DNA of 64,000 bases from Clostridium aciditolerans (lineage in GTDB: Bacteria > Bacillota > Clostridia > Clostridiales > Clostridiaceae): contig NZ_JAEEGB010000006.1 in the NCBI RefSeq assembly GCF_016316925.1, positions 62,001 to 126,000 on the forward strand, read 5' to 3'. A program made the position numbers and the translations under genes. This document shows, one piece after another, positions 17,356-26,178 of the stretch. The notes below the pieces were generated by a model. That model ran no database searches. It saw only the letters and a program-made list of their open reading frames with translations, and had not been told where the DNA came from. Positions within the stretch are counted from its first letter, which is position 1. The number at the start of each line of letters is the position of its first letter.

Positions 17356-19101
17356 CTATTTAGCATGAAATTCCACTATAATACTTTTAGGCACCTTATT
17401 TAAGAATACTGTTACCTTATTTTTATTATAAAGTGTCACTATAGAATCATTATCTAACTTTTTACCTGATTTTTGGATAACACAGTCTGATTTATTAATT
17501 AATTCTATGCTATCATCATTTTTAAATACAAACTTTATGTTCTCTGTTTCTGAATATTCTTCTTTAAGCCCCAGTACATCAAAAAGTGTAAAGCTCCCAG
17601 TATAACCATCTAAATTCCTAAATTGAGGTGGTAAGACTTCAGCAGTATTTTCATCTCTAATTTGAAGCTCTACTCTTCCAAAACCCTGTATGCGGTTCTT
17701 TTTTACAAAAACATATATAACATAAATTAAAGCAGCGGCCAAAATAGCTCCAATCACACCTAGAATTATAGGATTTTGAAATATACCTTTTTTAGAAATT
17801 CCGCTTGCTTGAGATTTAGCACTCTCATCCCCTATAATTATAGCTGCACTTTCTCTGTAAAAACTATTTCCGTCTACTCTTACTTTTAGTTCATATTTCC
17901 CTTCCCCTGGAAGCTGAAATTCTCCTTTAAATGAGCTTTCTACAGCACTTAGCGGCACTTCTTTAAGAGAGTTGTCCTTTAAATTCTTAATAAGAAGTTT
18001 TGCTTTCATGTTATTATACAGCTCTTTATCGGATATTTTCTGGCCATTGCTTGTAAAATAAGATTCTATATTTACTTTATCCCCTTTACTTGGATTCTTA
18101 GGAGTAATACTTGCTTGTATTTGAAGGTCATAATTAAATATGTAACTTACTTTTATATTGCTTCCACTAACACCTTTAACTTTTACAGTCCATTGGCCCT
18201 CCGCAGGCTTAATTATCTTAAGCATCGAATATTTCTTTGATGAGGTAAAAACTGCATTTGATGATGGTATTGCTACCTCCTTACCAGAAGGATCTAATAA
18301 CTTTAACTCTATAGGCTTATCAGAAAGCATAGATATATTTGCCTCTAACACATTTGAGTTTGGAATGTAAACTTTTAAATCTTGAAAATCTCCATTTCCA
18401 GTAATAGTGCCTCCATCTTGAACTTTCAACTTTGAATTATCTGCATAAATATCTGTAAGAATATTAGGAAGATCTGCTGCAGTATTAGTTATGTAATTTT
18501 TTCCTCTAGTTGAATTAGATATTTCGCTAAGTTGAGCCTTATCTACGGTACCGTCATAATTTAAACCTATAGTATATACAGGATAACCTTTGCTCTTGCA
18601 TATGGTAAGAGCATTATTTAAATCATTTAAAGATTCTTGTGCACTTCTCTGAGGGTCATTTTTACCATCTGATAAAAGGATTATCATAGGCTCATGTCCT
18701 TTTTCATGACCACTATCCAACAATTTTACCGCTTCCAGTAAACCATATCCTGTATCGGTTTTTTGTCCAAGAGGAATATTAGAAGCCATATTTTTTATTC
18801 TATCCTTATCTTCTGTTGAATTTATACTGTCAAGATTATGTTCTCTTACTATATTATCTGAATATGCTACGAGACCTGCCTTATTTCCTTGCATTTGTCC
18901 CATATCAAGGAACATTTTTATAGCCTCTGTTCTTATTTCTTCAGGATCGCTTTCTTTCATAGAACCACTGGAATCCAGTACAAAAATCACGTCCATATTA
19001 GATGAAGATTGGCTAGCATATACCTTTGAAAATGGCATAAAAACTATTTGAAATACATATATTAAAGCTACAGCCAAAATCCATTTATTTTTAGTTTTCA
19101 C
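17356..19101 (-). CDS. Secreted, membrane-anchored vWA protein
   Basis: The start is GTG, with AAGGAG ten bases upstream. The 581-residue protein has a signal peptide (to about residue 29, ending VYASQ), a vWA domain (about 37-225) with intact MIDAS DSSGS, the GYGLLEA threonine/glycine region and LLSDGKND, then two beta-rich regions (about 230-430), one membrane helix (about 442-466) and a cytoplasmic C-terminal domain of about 115 residues. The vWA part is therefore outside and the tail inside, a layout suited to signal transfer. The distant paralogue at 9948-11210 also displays its vWA domain outside. The next gene is the tubulin-like protein, 23 bases away. Confidence 0.88.
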   Translation of the reverse strand: MKTKNKWILAVALIYVFQIVFMPFSKVYASQSSSNMDVIFVLDSSGSMKESDPEEIRTEAIKMFLDMGQMQGNKAGLVAYSDNIVREHNLDSINSTEDKDRIKNMASNIPLGQKTDTGYGLLEAVKLLDSGHEKGHEPMIILLSDGKNDPQRSAQESLNDLNNALTICKSKGYPVYTIGLNYDGTVDKAQLSEISNSTRGKNYITNTAADLPNILTDIYADNSKLKVQDGGTITGNGDFQDLKVYIPNSNVLEANISMLSDKPIELKLLDPSGKEVAIPSSNAVFTSSKKYSMLKIIKPAEGQWTVKVKGVSGSNIKVSYIFNYDLQIQASITPKNPSKGDKVNIESYFTSNGQKISDKELYNNMKAKLLIKNLKDNSLKEVPLSAVESSFKGEFQLPGEGKYELKVRVDGNSFYRESAAIIIGDESAKSQASGISKKGIFQNPIILGVIGAILAAALIYVIYVFVKKNRIQGFGRVELQIRDENTAEVLPPQFRNLDGYTGSFTLFDVLGLKEEYSETENIKFVFKNDDSIELINKSDCVIQKSGKKLDNDSIVTLYNKNKVTVFLNKVPKSIIVEFHAK

Positions 19102-19157
19102 AATAATAACACTCCTTATTATATCTAGTTTATATCACAATACACTTCTTCAATTTT

Positions 19158-20624
19158 CTACTTCATATCTTGATTTATCTGCCCTAAAATCCACTCTACA
19201 GGTTCAAATATTCCCTGTGACTTATAGGTTTCTCCAACACTTGAATGCCCTAAAGCGCTACAAGAAAAAAACTGATAGTTTGAAAAGTTGTGTTCAAATT
19301 TTCGTATTAATTTTTCTTCTCCTGAATCTTTAAGGAACTCTATAATATTTTCTTGGCCCTCTAACACATCCATCTTATTTACAATAACTGCGACAGGTAT
19401 ATCAATAAGCTTATTAAGTTTCATTTCTCTAACTTCTCTCAATCCTAATATAAAGCGATCTAATAAATCATTTACGTTTGTATTACTAGGACTACTCTTT
19501 ATAAACTCTTGATTTTCTGAAATACTCTTTACCACACCTTCTATAGATAGAGGGTCTATTATAAAAATCAGCCCATCAGTATATTTATAATAGTTGTGCC
19601 TTCTAATAGAAGCTCTTATATCAAAATACTCTCCTGCAATATCATACATATACAAGAGTTTTTCACTACGAAACTTATCTGAATTTATAAAAACACTATA
19701 AGGTACTGTATCCTGCTTAATAGTTTTTCTAGGTAAAATCCCTTTATTTAATGTATCTAGACATTCTCTAATCTTTAATTCTTCTTTTTCATTCAAGAAT
19801 CTTATATTCCACTTTTTTGCTTTTGCAAGATCATTTATTAAAGTGTTTAATGCAGAGTACATAAAAGAAGTTTTTCCAGCAGATACTCCACCTATTATAG
19901 GTATACATATCGGTGATGTTTCCTTGCTTTCAATACTCTTAGAACATCTAGGACATACAGCCCTAAGCTTAGCTCTACCTGCAAAATTAGTTGAAGGGAT
20001 TACCTCACCACATTCACAAGTTCTTTTCATAATTCCATATGGTCCCGCTTCTAATCTTTTATGGACTTTTTCACAGCTTGGACATATATAATAAGGTATA
20101 TCGAACTTTATATGACAGTAAGGGCAACGGCCTGCTATTCTTTCCCTTGTAAACTTTATTTTCTCCATGGCTATAACTATGAAATAAACTATATAAATAG
20201 GGATACTTATAATTGTAATTATCAAAAAATGTATAAAAAAGCAAATTGCATTTAAAATATTCCCCATTATGTATATGATAAATTGCGCAGTTTTTATCCT
20301 ACCAAAGGTAAAGTATGATCCATTTATCAACTGCTGCTTTAAAACTAAAATTTTACCCTTATTAACAGAAGTGGCACTTTTATATGTATTATTTAAATCC
20401 TCATACTGCTTGTAAAAAAAATATTTTTCCTTTGCTGGTTCGTAAAATTCTCTTTTGGTCTTCAGTGAATTTCCTTTATGAATGCTGTATCTTAAACCTC
20501 TAAAATAGCTATCTACAGTTTTAAAAAATCCTTCACCTATTCCTATGACGGCTCCAGCTATAATAGCTATTATTGATCCTAATACTATAAAAATAGCTCC
20601 TATAGCTTCAAGTATTCCTCCCAA
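19158..20624 (-). CDS. Membrane-anchored zinc-ribbon GTPase, DO-GTPase2 type
   Basis: The start is TTG, with GGGAGTGAT upstream. The 488-residue protein has an N-terminal hydrophobic helix (about 3-30) and one or two further helices (about 108-152), then two zinc ribbons (CPYCHIKF with CPSC near 170-185, and CECGE with CPRC near 206-230). The GTPase core has G1 GGVSAGKTS (near 248), G3 YDIAGEYFD (near 325) and G4 NKMD (near 413). The tail SALGHSS then FEPVEWILGQ matches the conserved ending of the other two GTPases. It is the only one of the three tied to the membrane, so it may connect the vWA sensor gene downstream to the cytoplasmic components (inference). Confidence 0.87.
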   Translation of the reverse strand: MGGILEAIGAIFIVLGSIIAIIAGAVIGIGEGFFKTVDSYFRGLRYSIHKGNSLKTKREFYEPAKEKYFFYKQYEDLNNTYKSATSVNKGKILVLKQQLINGSYFTFGRIKTAQFIIYIMGNILNAICFFIHFLIITIISIPIYIVYFIVIAMEKIKFTRERIAGRCPYCHIKFDIPYYICPSCEKVHKRLEAGPYGIMKRTCECGEVIPSTNFAGRAKLRAVCPRCSKSIESKETSPICIPIIGGVSAGKTSFMYSALNTLINDLAKAKKWNIRFLNEKEELKIRECLDTLNKGILPRKTIKQDTVPYSVFINSDKFRSEKLLYMYDIAGEYFDIRASIRRHNYYKYTDGLIFIIDPLSIEGVVKSISENQEFIKSSPSNTNVNDLLDRFILGLREVREMKLNKLIDIPVAVIVNKMDVLEGQENIIEFLKDSGEEKLIRKFEHNFSNYQFFSCSALGHSSVGETYKSQGIFEPVEWILGQINQDMK

Positions 20625-20655
20625 AAGATCACTCCCTTCGATTTAAAACTATTCA

Positions 20656-23328
20656 CTACTTTCTAAAAAGGTTGAAAGGGTTTCTTTTTTGTTTTTTCTC
20701 TCTTGCTTTATCCTTAATTATTGACCACTTCTCTATAATTTCCACCTTATTTTTATAAGCGTTAACTTTTCTTTTGAAATAATTATCATAAACCTCCAAC
20801 TTTTTTTCAGAGCTTTCTTTTAGTATATTTATAATTCTATTTTCTAAGTATTCTTCTGTTTCTTCCTTTACCTTCATATCATTTTTAAATAGGAATATTA
20901 AGAAATCAATAAATACTTGATAGCCTTCTCTGTTATTAGATTTTAGTGTATCTTTATATTGTTTAGTAAGAACAATATCATCTAATACATCAAAGTATTT
21001 ACTATAATAAATTTCTTCATATTCTGAGCAAAATAAAGCCTTCTTTACTTTGTCGTGCTCAGACGGACTCTGAAGGTATACACATAAATTATTAAGAAAA
21101 CTTTCTAAGAGCTTTTCATAGCTCTTAGTATCTATATTTAGAAAGTCAACTTTAAGATTTTCTAAGTGATTTATTTTAAATGCTGCATCACTATCTTCAA
21201 TCTTCTGTATACTATAAATTAGTTCTATTATATTACAAGGTGTTTTTATACTACATTCACTCTTTAGTTCAAACATTTTTCTAATAGTATAACTTTCTAA
21301 AGCTACCTTCTCTACATTAATTTTATTTTCTAGCTCTATAAAAAATATTTTTAGTACATCTTTATCTATATATTGGCATAAGGACTTTTTATCTATATAA
21401 CTTATAATTTCTTTATACTCTTCTAAAGAGAGTTCTCCATCTTCACATAAACTTAAATACAACCTAAGCGCATCTGAGAATTTTTTCTTTCTATAATTTT
21501 CAAAATAATTAAAGACTTTATAACAATAAGATATAAAAAACTCTTTTTTATTACTTTCATCTCTTAATTCGATACTGTACATAGAAAATAAGAAGTCATT
21601 TGCATTAGTTAACTGACTTATACATATACATATCTTCTTTTTCCACTCTTCATCAATTCTTCCTTCTTCTATAATAAATCCTACTAAGGTCTCCTCAATG
21701 CTGCTGTCTTTATACAAATAATTATTAATAGAATATGCCTTGATAATTATTTCTGGAAAATATTCATATTCATATTTTAAAGTATGAAGAATGTCTAAAA
21801 TGTCCTCCGGAGATTTTATAAGTATGCTTAAGCATTTGTTTAAAAATATAGTTATGTTTTTAGCATCTTCTGATTTTATATTGAAAAGATCTATTCCGTC
21901 ACCATCACTATATTTATCATTAAATGCCATAATGTCACTAATCAAAGACCTAAAATAAAATTTAGCATGTCTTATTTTACCTCCTTCAAGGTAAGTTTGA
22001 AGCTCTTTTATCCTAGACCTATGAAGAGATAATTTTACAAACTGTCCAAGAGTAACTTCTTCTATTTTCCTCATTCTTTCATGTAGACTTAATATATCTT
22101 CCACATTGATATCTTCATTATCCATGACTAAGTAATGTATAGAATTAAAATAGAACTCATAAGCTTTTCTTATATGTTCACTACCATTAGTTTCTCTTCC
22201 TACCATAAATAAAAATTTTGTTATCATCTCTGCTAATTCAACATCTACCTGCGTGCTAATTTTTTCAAGATTATGATCAAGCTGCTGAAAAAGTTGCCTA
22301 TAAGCCTGAATAGATTTATAGTTAACCGCAAAACTTACCGCTCTTTTAACATCTTCTATAGTTGATTTTTCAACTCCTCTATTTACCATGTTATACAAAC
22401 ACACGCAGTTATCTATATTCTCATCTAGGACATTATATTCAAATTGATCAAGAAAGCATATAAAAGGTAAAAATGTTTCCTTTGAAACTGTATATCCTAC
22501 TTCTGCTCTCTTTATAAAACTACTATTATAGGTCAAATCTGAACTTTGCCCATTAATAAAGTCAAAAACATTATACTTATAAGACTTTTGAATATCTCTA
22601 AAATTAAACTTACTTCCTTCTCTGTCTGCAGCACAAATCATATAAGAAGCATCATCGGGATTGTAACAATAGGTAGTAAAGCTAAATTGCTGTGCTAATT
22701 TCCTAGGTAAGGACATTTGCACTGCCCCAATCCAGTATGCAGTGTTGCCTTTATAATCACAAAATATTATCTTTTTCTCAGTTTTATTAAGTTCTATAGC
22801 TGACTTCATTAATTCTATGAAATCTTTACTCCTTTTCCCAACATCTGTCCTTTTCAAGAAATTACCTATTGAATCGAAACAAATAGAATTACCTAAATGT
22901 ATTTCCTCCAGTTCTGGTAAATACTGTATTTCTGATATATTTTCTTCTTCAGGAGTCAACCCAGTTCTAAAGGTAATTGATCCATAAAGCTCTATAGGAT
23001 AAAAGGGCCATGGCTTGTCAGATACAAGTACATGACAAAAATAATTCCCATATCTACCTGAGTAATCTTTACCTACATATTTAGCAGAAGAAATGCAGTA
23101 TTTTCCCGTCTTTAATCTAAAAGACGAAAATGCTATCGGAAATAGCTCATCTATTTCTTTATCTGAAGGTTGTGTTGGAAGATTGTCTGGAGGTATATAA
23201 ACACAATAACCTTCTATCTCTTTTCTCTCCTCTTCAGTAATTCCCTTTGACATAGAATAGGTTTGAAATCCCATTCCGAAAGACAGTCCCTTCTTACATG
23301 AGGTGTAAAAAAGCTGTTGAACTGTCAT
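20656..23328 (-). CDS. GAP1-type GTPase-associated protein, long form
   Basis: The 890-residue protein starts 7 bases after the GTPase gene upstream. Residues about 1-140 form the GAP1-N2 domain: VQQLFYTSCKKGLSFGMGF, then GKDYSGRYGNYFCHVLV near 83. A middle domain follows (about 160-270), including TDVGKRSKDFIELM and FSFTTYCYNP. The remaining 600 residues are charged and helical, probably an alpha-solenoid, and end in a basic tail. The short paralogue at 6806-7927 has only the first two domains. The family name means that these proteins are encoded beside DO-GTPases, as here; whether they stimulate GTP hydrolysis or act as effectors is not known. Confidence 0.86.
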   Translation of the reverse strand: MTVQQLFYTSCKKGLSFGMGFQTYSMSKGITEEERKEIEGYCVYIPPDNLPTQPSDKEIDELFPIAFSSFRLKTGKYCISSAKYVGKDYSGRYGNYFCHVLVSDKPWPFYPIELYGSITFRTGLTPEEENISEIQYLPELEEIHLGNSICFDSIGNFLKRTDVGKRSKDFIELMKSAIELNKTEKKIIFCDYKGNTAYWIGAVQMSLPRKLAQQFSFTTYCYNPDDASYMICAADREGSKFNFRDIQKSYKYNVFDFINGQSSDLTYNSSFIKRAEVGYTVSKETFLPFICFLDQFEYNVLDENIDNCVCLYNMVNRGVEKSTIEDVKRAVSFAVNYKSIQAYRQLFQQLDHNLEKISTQVDVELAEMITKFLFMVGRETNGSEHIRKAYEFYFNSIHYLVMDNEDINVEDILSLHERMRKIEEVTLGQFVKLSLHRSRIKELQTYLEGGKIRHAKFYFRSLISDIMAFNDKYSDGDGIDLFNIKSEDAKNITIFLNKCLSILIKSPEDILDILHTLKYEYEYFPEIIIKAYSINNYLYKDSSIEETLVGFIIEEGRIDEEWKKKICICISQLTNANDFLFSMYSIELRDESNKKEFFISYCYKVFNYFENYRKKKFSDALRLYLSLCEDGELSLEEYKEIISYIDKKSLCQYIDKDVLKIFFIELENKINVEKVALESYTIRKMFELKSECSIKTPCNIIELIYSIQKIEDSDAAFKINHLENLKVDFLNIDTKSYEKLLESFLNNLCVYLQSPSEHDKVKKALFCSEYEEIYYSKYFDVLDDIVLTKQYKDTLKSNNREGYQVFIDFLIFLFKNDMKVKEETEEYLENRIINILKESSEKKLEVYDNYFKRKVNAYKNKVEIIEKWSIIKDKAREKKQKRNPFNLFRK

Positions 23329-23335
23329 AGCTGAA

Positions 23336-24514
23336 TCACTTCCTTTTTTCCGCCTTTATTAATTTATGTTCATATAGTAACCATAAAAATGGATCTTCTA
23401 TTCTATGAGGCCTCAATTTTGAAATCCTACTGCTTTCTGGATTACAGCCTAGTGCAGTTATTCCAAAATAAGCATGATTCTTAAAATTTGAATTTAATTG
23501 ATTTGCAAAGTTTTCTCCACCCCAACTTCTAACTAAAGATTCCATGGTTCCGTTCATATCTTGAAAATCTGAAATATCAAAACTTCCTTTGCTTATGTGT
23601 TTACTTGAGTAATTTATGCAACTTGATGGATCTACTAAAGATTCAACTGCATCTATTTTTGAAAAAGCTACGGCCACAGGTATATCAATAAGCTTATCTA
23701 CCTTTACGTTGTTTGCTTTTCTAATAAGGTTTGCCGTTCTTGAAAGCAAGTCTTCTATTTCGGTGTTTTGTTCTGGCAGTGGTGTTCCTGCTGGAAGCAT
23801 TTCTCTCACATTTTCTAATTGAAGCGGATCAAGCAAAAATATAATACCAGAGGAGTTATATATGTATCTGTTTACGGCCTTCATTGTATCTTCAGAGTCT
23901 AAGTCTTCACCTGCAGTATCAAAAAAGGCAATGGTAACAACATTGCTTATCCTTTTACCTTTAAACAGTCCGCCAAACATTCCTTGTTCCGTAAAAGTAA
24001 GATTATAAATAAGAGGTTGCTTTACAGATGAGTCTGTCTTAGCTGAACGAGTTACTCTTATTAATTCATTTCTTTTAAAAACAGGATCATAAAAATCAGT
24101 TCTATATCTTTTTATTGTTGCATCATTTACCGCTGAGAGGCTGCAGTTGAAAGCCGAACCTATTTCATTCATTATTTTGTCAATCAAAACTGCAATGTAA
24201 TGACTTTTGCCGGCCTCTTTTGCTCCTATTACTGCAAAGACTAAATTATCATATTGTCCTATAGCGTAAGGCAGCTCCTCATGACATGTAGAACATATTT
24301 TTACATTTGTTTTTTCACCGCACTCAGTGCAGAAAATAGAGTCTGGCATTTCTTTTTTGCTCTCTCCTCTTTTAGACCTGAGAAAAATACCCTCTCTTGC
24401 ATTTTCACATCCTTCTGGATCATTCTTGCATATAAAACTTACATCATTTAAATCATGTTTAGAAAAACAATATGGACATATATAATAATCTTTTTTCTTT
24501 AAATTAAGCTTCAT
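23336..24514 (-). CDS. Zinc-ribbon GTPase, DO-GTPase2 type (first triplet)
   Basis: The 392-residue cytoplasmic protein has a zinc ribbon (CPYCFSKH near residue 13), further cysteine pairs (CTECGEK near 60 and CSTCHEEL near 71), then G1 GAKEAGKS (near 93), G3 FDTAGED (near 191) and a weak G4 SKID (near 281) where the usual first residue N or T is S. The tail ALGCNP then IEDPFLWLLYEHKLI matches the paralogue at 7930-9207. AGGAGG lies 9 bases before the start, with an out-of-frame ATG-AAA-TGA minigene between them, which could reduce initiation. The gene lies between the 342-residue beta protein and the long GAP1 gene. Confidence 0.88.
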   Translation of the reverse strand: MKLNLKKKDYYICPYCFSKHDLNDVSFICKNDPEGCENAREGIFLRSKRGESKKEMPDSIFCTECGEKTNVKICSTCHEELPYAIGQYDNLVFAVIGAKEAGKSHYIAVLIDKIMNEIGSAFNCSLSAVNDATIKRYRTDFYDPVFKRNELIRVTRSAKTDSSVKQPLIYNLTFTEQGMFGGLFKGKRISNVVTIAFFDTAGEDLDSEDTMKAVNRYIYNSSGIIFLLDPLQLENVREMLPAGTPLPEQNTEIEDLLSRTANLIRKANNVKVDKLIDIPVAVAFSKIDAVESLVDPSSCINYSSKHISKGSFDISDFQDMNGTMESLVRSWGGENFANQLNSNFKNHAYFGITALGCNPESSRISKLRPHRIEDPFLWLLYEHKLIKAEKRK

Positions 24515-24548
24515 TTCATTGTTCCTCCTTAACTACAATAGCTATTAA

Positions 24549-25577
24549 CTATTTAAAATATAATTTTTCTTTTGCCGGTGATATTATTCTGTATAACTTG
24601 CTATTACTGTCGTCTAAGAAAAATAACTTTAGATACATGTTTCTGCCTATATTTTCAATAGGCAAATTTAAAGTTATAGGTTTATCAATAGCAATAGTTT
24701 GATAGTCTATATTAAGTATACTTTTACCATCTGATTTCTGAAGAGGCATATTGCCAAACTTACCAACCAATTCAAGTTGTGGCAGATTTATTTCTTTATC
24801 TGTAGTAGATAAAACTATTTCCGCCCCTTTAAGTTTTCCAAGGAGACTCTTTTTATGTCTTATTTCATAGAGTATTTCTGAAGGTATTTTATTCATCACA
24901 AGTCTTCTTTGTCCCTCAGAATATAGTATTTTTCCGTTACAATCAACAGAAATATATATACAAAAATAGTAGTTTCCTTCTACTGCCTTATGAATTAAAT
25001 ACTCTCCTTTTTCATCACCGTACTCCCTTTTAATCGTAAACTGTGAAGCACAGCCATCTGTTGGCCCTATTGGAAATCTATCCATCCTGTAACATATAAT
25101 AGCCTTGCTTATACCTTCTGGCCATCCCCATTCTAATGAAAGTTGTCCATATTTGATATCAGCTTTTATAAAAGAAACTTCTGGAATATTACCTTCACTA
25201 AATACACTGCTTCCTATATTTTCATCCTGTATTTTATCTTCTATCATATTACTTTCCACAACATCAGTATTAATCGTATCTTGATCTTCTAAAAAAACAT
25301 TGGATGCTTCAAGTAAATCAATTTTCTCTGAAGTATCATTTTGTGTATCACCTTGATTACTATTCACAATTTCATTAGTTTTATCTATAAAGTTCTGTAC
25401 GTATATAGAATCACCAGTAATTTCTTCAATCTTTTTTCTTACATCGTATTCTGATAATAAATTAAACTTATTTACAAGATTGTTTATTTCTTCATGGGAA
25501 ATATTGTCTTTTACAGAAAGTATTATTTCCACTTCATCTGATAGCTCTTGAAGTTCCTGTTGTTTTTCATCAATCAT
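24549..25577 (-). CDS. Beta-rich protein of the GTPase locus, long paralogue; first gene of the unit
   Basis: No named family is recognised. The 342-residue protein begins with about 70 residues of helical, acidic sequence, then a low-complexity acidic linker (about 72-130), then two beta-rich domains. Those domains match the 215-residue protein at 9261-9908: LSLEWGWPEGI, NYYFCIYISVD and SEILYEIRHKKSL align with FNIRWKWPKNI, YKYWVFPAVE and PEILYEIKEIKSI. GGGGG lies 9 bases before the ATG. It leads the 12-gene unit, so the promoter should lie in the AT-rich 250 bases upstream. An adaptor role between GTPases and partners is plausible but unproven. Confidence 0.75.
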   Translation of the reverse strand: MIDEKQQELQELSDEVEIILSVKDNISHEEINNLVNKFNLLSEYDVRKKIEEITGDSIYVQNFIDKTNEIVNSNQGDTQNDTSEKIDLLEASNVFLEDQDTINTDVVESNMIEDKIQDENIGSSVFSEGNIPEVSFIKADIKYGQLSLEWGWPEGISKAIICYRMDRFPIGPTDGCASQFTIKREYGDEKGEYLIHKAVEGNYYFCIYISVDCNGKILYSEGQRRLVMNKIPSEILYEIRHKKSLLGKLKGAEIVLSTTDKEINLPQLELVGKFGNMPLQKSDGKSILNIDYQTIAIDKPITLNLPIENIGRNMYLKLFFLDDSNSKLYRIISPAKEKLYFK

Positions 25578-25811
25578 TCTTTATATCCCCCATCTTTATC
25601 TGCCTATTTTGTTAACATTTGTTAGTAAAAACTTTACAAAGAAAATAATTTCTTTAAATATAGTATAAATTAGTATACTATTACTACTATAAATATTTTA
25701 TCACACATATATGTTTTTTAAAGTGACATTACAAAAAGTTCAGTAAAATATAAGAATTTAGTATTTATTAATAAATAATCACAGGAGCATGAAGAACTAA
25801 ACAAAAATCAA

Positions 25812-26008
25812 AATATCAGGGATAACTTTTAGGTGTTTATCCGATGACTTACCCGCTCTAATACTCCCATCTTATTCAAGTGGGAGTAAAGAGCGGCTAT
25901 GTCCCTGGATAACGACTTCTAAGCTTCAGATGGAGGTTAAATGCCTAAATGGCATTTAACGGGCAGAATTGCCCAGTGGTCGCAGACAAACTCCACCTGA
26001 AGCCAAGA
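25812..26008 (+). ncRNA. Structured RNA, copy 1 of 2 (class not confirmed)
   Basis: This stretch has no frame but many nested complementary segments: CAGGGA with TCCCTG enclosing the first half, CCGCTCT with AGAGCGG, ACTCCCA with TGGGAGT, TTAAATGCC with GGCATTTAA, GGGCA with TGCCC, and CTTCAG...GGAG with CTCC...CTGAAG enclosing the last two. A second copy at 58113-58338 keeps the same plan, with base changes that preserve pairing. This strongly supports a conserved RNA of about 200 nucleotides. I cannot assign the class with certainty; the raiA-motif RNA of clostridia is my first candidate from memory. The strand is inferred from the downstream + gene and is not proven. It occupies most of the 600-base gap at 25578-26178. 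Confidence 0.65.
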
Positions 26009-26178
26009 ATTCTGTTTATAGATATAAAACTTTATAGTAGGTAAATCATTTTTCATGCACAAAGTTTATATTTTGTTTATAATTAGTTTATAGAAAATAG
26101 AGACACTCCCTTTAAAATAGAATTATGGAAGACTTCCATATTGCAAATTAATTTAAAACTAAAAGGAGATGGTAAAAA

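Noticed and set aside
5870-25577. Interpretation of the unit as a tellurite-resistance (Ter) cluster because of its vWA proteins
   Set aside because: No TerD/TerC-like proteins are encoded; the GTPase, GAP1 and tubulin-like content fits a different system.
25640-25700. Palindrome-like TAGTATACTA segments upstream of the 12-gene unit as an operator
   Set aside because: The region is extremely AT-rich and similar partial palindromes occur by chance; no convincing -35 or repeated half-site was found.
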